Source: Notolepis coatsorum
Lineage: Eukaryota > Chordata > Actinopteri > Aulopiformes > Paralepididae
DNA: 64,000 nucleotides
NCBI GenBank assembly: GCA_963971535.1
Contig: OZ020593.1
Span: forward strand, 40,288,766 to 40,352,765
Direction: 5' to 3'
The notes beneath the pieces are model-generated. The model was not told the DNA's origin. It made no database searches and saw nothing but the letters and a program-made list of their open reading frames with translations. This document shows, piece by piece, positions 57,644 to 64,000 of this stretch. The position numbers and the translations under genes are program-made. Numbering within the stretch: the first letter of the stretch is position 1; each line of letters starts with the position of its first letter.

Positions 57644-60600
57644 GTGAGTAGGCTACTCGTGGACTAAGTCCAAATAATTTAAGTTGTTGTGTGGAGTAAT
57701 TATATCATCGCGTCCTCTTTTTGAAGTTGTACTATGACTTAGTTTTGGTACCATATTGGTCGTGAGACTCTGGAATGTTTATTTATGGAAAATCAAATCA
57801 AATCAAGCTTTGCCATAGGCTACTGCGTCTGCAAGGGGATAGTTTCTAGTTATTTCTCTATTTGAGATATTTTGAATAGGCTACTTTTCATCCACAACCA
57901 TTCAAAGGCAATGAATGAAAACTTTATTTAACAGATTGCAGAATGGGTACAATACAGTACGGCTCAATACACACAATTGTTAAGGGGTTGCAGACCAGAG
58001 AAAGACGTTTGTCTTGTTTACATCAGGGTCCCCCATTTTCAATTCATAGTGGCAACACTTGAATGTTTACTCCACAACGCTTATATAACACCTGCATTTA
58101 GTGCCTTTAGAAAAAGTGACTGCACATTTAGCCTACAAATCATGTGATGAGTCCATAAAAGGGATGTTTTTTTTATATACTGTATATGACCACCAGTGAT
58201 GTCATCGGGACATAGCTCTTTTATAGCTCAATGAAATTATATGTGGTAGCAGTATAAGACAAGGTATTGTCATGTTTTACATCTACATAATTTCACGGAG
58301 CTGTAATTAACACAACACAAGGATTCAGCACTGGTGGCCATATTATTCAAACTAATTTACTCCCAATAACTGTGAAACTAAATGAATGTGTGCAAAACTG
58401 TTTTTGGATATGTGTAAGTGTGGTGTGCAAAATAAATCATTATTCTTTTGGTGCCCCTTTAAGCTATCAGGTGGTATAATAAAAGGGCAGTCATGAGATC
58501 AAGCTAGAGAGTGTGGAAAGTATGGTGTTGAAAGTTTGCATGCAGCTGGGAGCGTGTGCGTCACTCACCATAGAATACCTTATTGGGTGTGCCACACTTT
58601 ACCTTCCCCCGTCTCATAGGCTTTTCCCAAATGTATTCCCCGCCATGGAATGTGAGGAGACCGGATTTTCAAGATGAGGATTATAATGAAACTACTGTAC
58701 ATGGTTTTTGTTTTGTTTTCCATAGCCTGCAGCATCAGATTATACTCCTGTTAAACCTGTAACCATATGGATTATGACATTGGTCTCCCATGTGAGAAAC
58801 CAAACATACCAGTCAGTCAAGGGAATATTCCTGGCTGAAAGAGATATTTAGGCATACTCTCAGGACGGACTGTTCTAGGAGACAATGAGGTAAAAACCAA
58901 CGTGTAAGACATGAGAAGACATTCATTTGAGTAAATGTCAGTATGTGATAGGACAGAGCAGTATATGATGAAGGGAGACATTTTAGAATGTAATTTGGTG
59001 TGTGTACATAGGCTACATTTACATTTAGTCATTTAGCTGACGCTTTTATCCAAAGCGACTTACAAGTTCTGTACGACAAGTCATCAGGAAGGGCACAACT
59101 CTATCAGCTGAGTAACAAGCCACTCAACATTCGCATGTTCTAGAATCATCTAGATTAGAAGGTAGGACCCAAAAGCAGGAGGAACACAAGGTGAAACACA
59201 AAGTGTCTAATGAAGGTAAAGTAAAAAAAAGAAATCCACAAAAATACTAAGGAGTAGAGGCAATAACACAACATGAACTTAAGTCAAACAACAAACACTT
59301 GCCAGAAGACAGGGTCTGGAAGACACTACACATAGTATTGAGACAAGAGGAACATAATACAAGAGGACTAGACCTAGACAAGAGGAACGTAATACATGAC
59401 TAAACAGGGAAACATAAAAACACTAAACCAGAAAACATGATACATGGAAATGACAAAACTAGACCGCAGGGACCAATAATGGAAGAGATAGAGAGAGGGA
59501 GAAGGGGGAAGAGAGAGAGAGGAGAGCAAGAGACAGAACATAGAAAGAGAGAGGAGAGCAAGAGACAGAACATAGAAAGAGAGAGGAGAGCAAGAGACAG
59601 AACATAGAGAGAGAGGAGAGCAAGAGACAGAACATAGAGAGAGGAGAGCAAGAGACAGAACATAGAGAGAGAGGAGAGCAAGAGACAGAACATAGAAATA
59701 GAGAGGAGAGCAAGAGACATAACATAGAGAGAGGAGAGCAAGAGACAGAACATAGAAAGAGAGAGGAGAGCAAGAGACAGAACATAGAGAGAGGAGAGCA
59801 AGAGACAGAACATAGAAAGAGAGAGGAGAGCAAGAGACAGAACATAGAGAGAGGAGAGCAAGATACAGAACATAGAGAGAGAGAAGAGCAAGAGACAGAA
59901 CATAGAGAGAGGAGAGCAAGATACAGAACATAGAGAGAGAGGAGAGCAAGAGACAGAACATAGAGAGAGAGGAGAGCAAGAGACAGAACATAGAGAGAGA
60001 GGAGAGCAAGAGACAGAACATAGAGAGAGAGGAGAGCAAGAGACAGAACATAGAGAGAGGAGAGCAAGAGACAGAACATAGAGAGAGAGGAGAGCAAGAT
60101 ACAGAACAGAGAGAGAGGAGAGCAAGAGACAGAACATAGAGAGAGGAGAGCAAGAGACAGAACATAGAGAGAGGAGAGCAAGATACAGAACATAGAGAGA
60201 GAGGAGAGCAAGAGACAGAACATAGAGAGAGGAGAGCAAGAGACAGCACATAGAGAGAGAGGAGAGCAAGATACAGAACATAGAGAGAGGACATAACATA
60301 TATATATATATACAGTATATATAGAGAGAGAGTGAACAGGGGAATAAATGTCCACGGCAAAGCAGGGGAGAAAGGGAGAGGCAGTCCATGGCAGGAGAGC
60401 AGGAGGGGCAGAGAGAGGGGCAAACCATGACAAAACTGTTAATGACTGTACCACAACAACATGTGTATTTGGTTGCTACAGCTGTCAGAGGGGTGTTACC
60501 TTTGTCTGTACAAACATTCACAACACAATTGATGCTTGAATGGTTTAATTTTACTTGAGATGTATTTGTAAATATTCCAAAACCCTGATACCATTTTTGT

Positions 60601-61089
60601 CATTGTGGATCAGAGAAAAGTGCATATTCTTTTTAGCTAGGTTGTCCATTGACCTGTATATCGTTATGGAACAAGACTTCTTAGACAAACTGGCCAAGCA
60701 TCAGCCGTTGGATATGACTGTAGGCTAATGGTCCTGATATTTGGCTGCCTTGGACACATCCATAGAATTGCAGTTAGTGGCTTGAGGACTGCTGGCCTGT
60801 CATGTCGGTGGGCCAGGCAGCTCTCTGTAATGAGTAACCAGGCAGTGTGATAGAGATGGTGTTTTCTGTCCTCAAAAGCATATGGAACTTGTTGATATTC
60901 TAATCCTATGTTTATGTGATAATGATCTGTGGATTCAAGTAAAGTACCAGCATTTAAAATGTGGTGTGTGTGTGTGTGTGTCCTCGACAGAACAAGCTGG
61001 TGGACGTGTGTGAGAAGATGCAGCAGCAGGCCCTGAGGATCGAACGGTTTATCAACCAGACCCTTTCAGCCAAAGAGCGAGCGGTCCAG
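57248..61089 (+). CDS. bspry: B-box and SPRY domain-containing protein (bspry), first two coding exons
   Basis: Exon 1 57248-57643 (132 residues) and exon 2 60991-61089 (33 residues) join in phase 0. Residues 1-85 are acidic and Ser/Thr-rich. Residues 88-119 form a B-box type 2 with C88, H91, C99, C107, C110, C116 and H119 (LDWFCGSEQKLICSHC, GSCQGH). The coiled coil starts NKLVDVCEKMQQQALRIERF. There is no RING, as expected for BSPRY, and the B-box WFCGSE and the R|NK(L/I)VD exon junction match my memory of mammalian BSPRY. BSPRY is reported to bind 14-3-3 and the calcium channel TRPV5. The remaining coiled coil and SPRY domain must lie right of the window. TRIM14-like proteins are the main alternative but fit less well. 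Confidence 0.85.
57905..58048 (-). mobile_element. LINE 3' tail, copy 8
   Basis: ACTTTATTTAACAGATTGCA, GGGTACAATACAGTACGGCT and TTGTTTACATCAGGGTCCCC are the complement of the family 3' end. It is in bspry intron 1. Confidence 0.88.
58190..58461. mobile_element. MITE with long inverted repeats, copy 2 (left end lost)
   Basis: Matches 18490-18792: GATGTCATCGGGGACA-like start, AAGACAAGGTATTG, GCTGTAATTAACACAAC, AACTAAATGAATGTGTGCAA and the end GTGCCCCTTTA. The left inverted arm is missing. Confidence 0.8.
58470..59470. other. Unannotated part of bspry intron 1
   Basis: No exon-like ORF. A short TTTACATTTAGTCATTTAGC-GACGCTTTTATCCAAAGCGAC piece at about 59025-59065 is a common fish repeat fragment. 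Otherwise I see nothing distinctive. Confidence 0.5.
59500..60300. repeat. Purine-rich minisatellite, 28-32-bp unit, about 26 copies
   Basis: The unit is GAGAGCAAGAGACAGAACAT plus AGAGAGAG with small length changes. Because it has almost no stop triplets, all three minus-strand frames stay open for more than 330 codons (Ser/Leu/Cys-rich). They are not genes. Confidence 0.95.
60300..60990. other. bspry intron 1, region before exon 2
   Basis: Begins with a short (TA)n, then ordinary AT-rich intron sequence with no ORF or repeat I recognise, ending in the (GT)n run at 60963-60980 and the exon 2 acceptor. Confidence 0.5.
60991..61089 (+). CDS. bspry: bspry exon 2
   Basis: The acceptor is TCCTCGACAG behind a (GT)n run, the donor GTGAGA. 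It encodes NKLVDVCEKMQQQALRIERF and INQTLSAKERAVQ, 33 residues, close to the 96-base coiled-coil exon common in TRIM genes. The reading frame stays open into the following minisatellite. Confidence 0.87.
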
Positions 61090-61099
61090 GTGAGAGCTG

Positions 61100-61620
61100 C
61101 ATCTGTGTCTGGTAGCTCACACAGCCCTGCTGGTAGCTCACACAGCCCTGCCCCATCTGTGTCTGGTAGCTCACACAGCCCTGCTGGTAGCTCACACAGC
61201 CCTGCTGGTAGCTCACACAGCCCTGCCCCATCTGTGTCTGGTAGCTCACACAGCCTGCCCCATCTGTGTCTGGTAGCTCACACAGCCCTGCTGGTAGCTC
61301 ACACAGCCTGCCCCATCTGTGTCTGGTAGCTCACACAGCCCTGCTGGTAGCTCACACAGCCCTGCCCCATCTGTGTCTGGTAGCTCACACAGCCCTGCTG
61401 GTAGCTCACACAGCCCTGCCCCACCTGTGTCTGGTAGCTCACACAGCCCTGCTGGTAGCTCACACAGCCCTGCTGGTAGCTCACACAGCCCTGCTGGTAG
61501 CTCACACAGCTCTGCTGGTAGCTCACACAGCTCTGCTGGTAGCTCACACAGCCCTGCCCCAGCTGTGTCTGGTAGCTCACATAGCCCTGCCCCAGCCGGG
61601 GTTTCAAACTGTGTTTTAAC
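61100..61620. repeat. Minisatellite of 21- and 33-bp units at the bspry exon 2 donor
   Basis: Units GGTAGCTCACACAGCCCTGC plus T, and the same with CCCATCTGTGTCT added. About 20 units. It begins ten bases after the splice donor and is free of stops in several frames. Confidence 0.95.
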
Positions 61621-61624
61621 CTTT

Positions 61625-61985
61625 TAGTTGAACCACCAACCCTGGTTCTAATCTGTAGGACGACAACCCTGGTTATAAATGTAGGAGGATAACCCTGGTT
61701 ATAATCTGTAGGACAACAACCCTGGTTGTAATCTGTAGGAGGACAACCCTGGTTGTAATCTGTAGGAGGACAACCCTGGTTGTAATTTGTAGGACGACAA
61801 CCCTGGTTCTAATCTGTAGGACGACAACCCTGGTTCTAATCTGTAGGACGACAACCCTGGTTCTAATCTGTAAAACGACAACCCTGCTTCTATTCTGTAG
61901 GACGACAACCCTGGTTCTAATCTGTAGGATGACAACCCTGGTTCTAATCTGTAGGACAACAACCCTGGTTCTAATCTGTAGGTGG
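61625..61985. repeat. 27-bp minisatellite, about 13 copies
   Basis: The unit is ACAACCCTGGTTCTAATCTG plus TAGGACG with point variants. It is followed by a short GGT run and a G19 tract at 61999-62017. In bspry intron 2. Confidence 0.95.
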
Positions 61986-62141
61986 TGGTGGCAGGCTCGG
62001 GGGGGGGGGGGGGGGGGCAGTTTGCGAGCAGTGGGAAGGACTGCATGCCTGCAAGACAAGAAACATTGTTGATGTTATTGTATCAATTTGGGTAATCTAT
62101 TTGTGCACGACCACCACAAATTATTCTATGTATGGAATCAC

Positions 62142-63960
62142 CTACATAGTCAAGCATAGACAGAACCCGGCCTGGCGAGGGCGGGGCTGGGGGAACTCAC
62201 GCTGCGACCTCCTGGGCCTAGAGTTCCCCCTCTGACAACCTTTTTTAGATACAGGGAACCCTGCTCCAACGACAGATACAACACCAGGCTCACCAAACAC
62301 AGACGCAGAACGTGTGGTGTGGGAGCCGCTTGACAGCACAGCATTCTCACAGGCAGACCCAGGCCTAGCTAGCAACTGGGTCCCCATGAGAAGCGAAACG
62401 TGGGGACGCTTGCGCTTCACAGGAAGCACGCGGCCCGCAGCCAAAAGGAACAAATCAGAGCCCTGTGTCCCATAGCGTAGCGGGGGGGGAGTAACCGGAG
62501 AGCGTGCTAGACACAGCTAGACGGCGACGTTTTATTAAGGGCGTGCTCATCTAATGTAGCCGATCCCTCGCTGTCGGCCTTGTGATCACCTGTTTTCTTT
62601 GTGCCCAGGGTATCTCAGGCGGGGGAAACATGGCTGCCGGTCGGGGGCCTCGCCGTGCTCTCACCTCTGGCTGCGTGGTGTGGGGCGGTGTGGGGCCCAG
62701 GTCAAATACCGCCCGCACCCCTGCGGACAGACCAAAAAGTCCCTCTGCGGAGAGGGGAGCCCTGAGGAGGGGAAGTCTTCTCTCCTCCTCAAGGGGAGAC
62801 TGTTCCAACCAAAGATGCCTGTGAACAAGTGTTGATAGCATCCTAGCCCTCCCTGCGGTTATAGCTTGCGGCTGGGTCAAAAGCTGTATAACCTCAAAAA
62901 CATGCGCAATGTTTTTGACGTCGGCTGGCCCTAAGGCCCCACCACCCGACACCATTTTGGACAGAAAAGCAGCCAAATGAGCAATGTTATTGGTTGCTGC
63001 TAAATTCCATCCCGCGGCGATATAAGCTTCATCAGCCCACTCAGCCACCGGACGGGCCGACTCGCCCTCTGGCGTCGGCTTCCGGGTGGGATACCGTTCA
63101 ACCATGCCAGGGCAAAGGACCGATGCTACCTGGCCCTCTAAGCACGGCACACCTGCCTTGCGCCCTGTCGTCAGCCCATCCACCCGTATAAAGGGTAAAT
63201 AAGCCTCAGCAAAACCCCCCACATTAGACACCGATTGACCTTCAGCAATGAAACGGTTAAGAGGAGGGAAGAGTGGCGACAACCCTGCCGGGGTACATGG
63301 GGAACGGCATCCCAACATTGTAGCATTAGCATTAGCTGCGCACTCTAGGATACCTGGAAAAACACCCAAAAGAGAGTCATGACGACCATGTTTTCCCAAA
63401 TATCCCGCCCCGCGCCAATACATCACTCGGTCGTCTCACGAGACAACAAGCAGTATTACCCATGCTAGTATCTATGCCTGATAGTGCCCTACCTGTGCAC
63501 GACTTAGCTCGACTGCTAACCGTCGCGCGACGTCCCTCGGTCCGCTGTCACAAGACGAGGAAAACCCAGGACAGGACCGCTGCGCTGTTAGGATGTGCCG
63601 AGAAGGTTCCGGGGGCTGGTGAACTTCTGGCGAATACCCAACATTGTGTAATTTCTCCCTACGTTTCATAACAACCAGTTTCACGAAGTGCACTGCTACT
63701 TCCGTGTTTGGAAACGAAGTGAGGAAGGGTGAGGCGTGACCACTTCCGCCGTCATATAGGGACGCATGGGGGTGGCGCAGTCACGTGCAAGTGGTTGCAT
63801 TTGTTTTTGTTTCGTGTGCACGCTAGGTGCGAGGAGATAAGAGGTTATCTCAGTAGCAGAGCGAGACGCGAGGCCAGTTGAAATGTAACAGGTGGACCGT
63901 TACAAGTATGACCCAAGCAAGAGGTACAAACAACCACTTGAGACTGCTGTGTTTTTATAA
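62142..63960 (-). mobile_element. GC-rich retroelement, possibly DIRS-like
   Basis: A GC-rich block unlike the surrounding intron, containing the minus-strand ORF at 62551-63426. GTGTCCCATAGCGTAGCG lies about 80 bases beyond the ORF's stop. No reverse transcriptase or tyrosine recombinase is within the window, and no clear termini were found, so the class is tentative. Confidence 0.4.
62551..63426 (-). CDS. gag-like ORF of a putative DIRS-type retroelement
   Basis: 291 residues, the only long ORF in the window not explained by a simple repeat or a host exon. Residues about 130-240 are helical (EWADEAYIAAGWNLAATNNI, HVFEVIQLLTQPQAITAGRA) and end HRHLWLEQSPLEEERRLP then APLSAEGLFG at 223-232. 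This pattern resembles, from memory, the end of the gag-like ORF1 of fish DIRS elements ('R..WL..L.......L..P.S..GLFG'). There is no zinc knuckle. It sits antisense in bspry intron 2. It could instead be another retroelement ORF1; I do not think it is a host gene. Confidence 0.45.
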   Translation of the reverse strand: MMYWRGAGYLGKHGRHDSLLGVFPGILECAANANATMLGCRSPCTPAGLSPLFPPLNRFIAEGQSVSNVGGFAEAYLPFIRVDGLTTGRKAGVPCLEGQVASVLCPGMVERYPTRKPTPEGESARPVAEWADEAYIAAGWNLAATNNIAHLAAFLSKMVSGGGALGPADVKNIAHVFEVIQLLTQPQAITAGRARMLSTLVHRHLWLEQSPLEEERRLPLLRAPLSAEGLFGLSAGVRAVFDLGPTPPHTTQPEVRARRGPRPAAMFPPPEIPWAQRKQVITRPTARDRLH

Positions 63961-64000
63961 ACCAGTCTCTGTAGTCAAGTTTCTGTTGACCTGGGTTTAT

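Noticed and set aside
59374..60521. Three overlapping long minus-strand ORFs (331-373 codons), Ser/Leu/Cys-rich
   Set aside because: All three frames are open over a 28-32-bp purine-rich minisatellite that lacks stop triplets. The proteins are frame-shifted versions of the same repeat, with no domain.

Overview
The window reads as nuclear DNA of a ray-finned (teleost-like) fish. Genes are split into short exons with GT-AG introns, two of the three loci match vertebrate-specific proteins, and most of the sequence is introns filled with the repeat types that dominate fish genomes: hAT, PIF/Harbinger, Tc1/mariner and piggyBac-like DNA transposons, jockey-superfamily LINEs, tRNA-headed SINEs, solo LTRs, a possible DIRS-like element, and many micro- and minisatellites. 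I see no prokaryotic operon, no CRISPR array and no intact rRNA or tRNA gene.

Layout. (1) 246-17921, minus strand: eight exons of a gene whose protein is an armadillo-repeat-like helical array followed by fibronectin type III domains. The 3' end runs off the left edge. All seven exon junctions are phase-consistent, but I cannot name the gene. (2) 21868-50431, minus strand: complete zmynd19, six coding exons, 227 codons, ending in a MYND zinc finger. The coding sequence is 684 bases spread over 28.6 kb because introns 1, 3 and 4 are packed with nested transposons. (3) 57248-61089, plus strand: first two coding exons of bspry (B-box plus start of the coiled coil); the rest lies beyond the right edge. 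zmynd19 and bspry are head to head, with about 6.8 kb between start codons. zmynd19 and the ARM/FN3 gene are tandem on the minus strand.

Mobile DNA. The insertions form a readable stratigraphy, since many keep target-site duplications: several hAT elements with 8-bp duplications, a PIF/Harbinger element with a transposase remnant, a Tc1/mariner-type element with a broken transposase, SINEs with 15-bp duplications, a solo LTR with a 4-bp duplication, and a 5'-truncated LINE (about 51.2-55.4 kb) interrupted by two hAT elements. The most distinctive signal is a cluster of eight TTAA-flanked, piggyBac-like non-autonomous elements in zmynd19 introns 3-4 (26.7-44.4 kb). Several carry short subterminal palindromes whose sequence differs from copy to copy. 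A second local expansion is eight copies of the 3' end of one LINE family around 46-58 kb.

No previously undescribed enzymatic or defence system could be supported. The best leads are the unnamed ARM/FN3 gene, the TTAA element family with variable palindromes, simple repeats placed at splice sites, and opposed poly-G/poly-C tracts in the presumed zmynd19 3' UTR.
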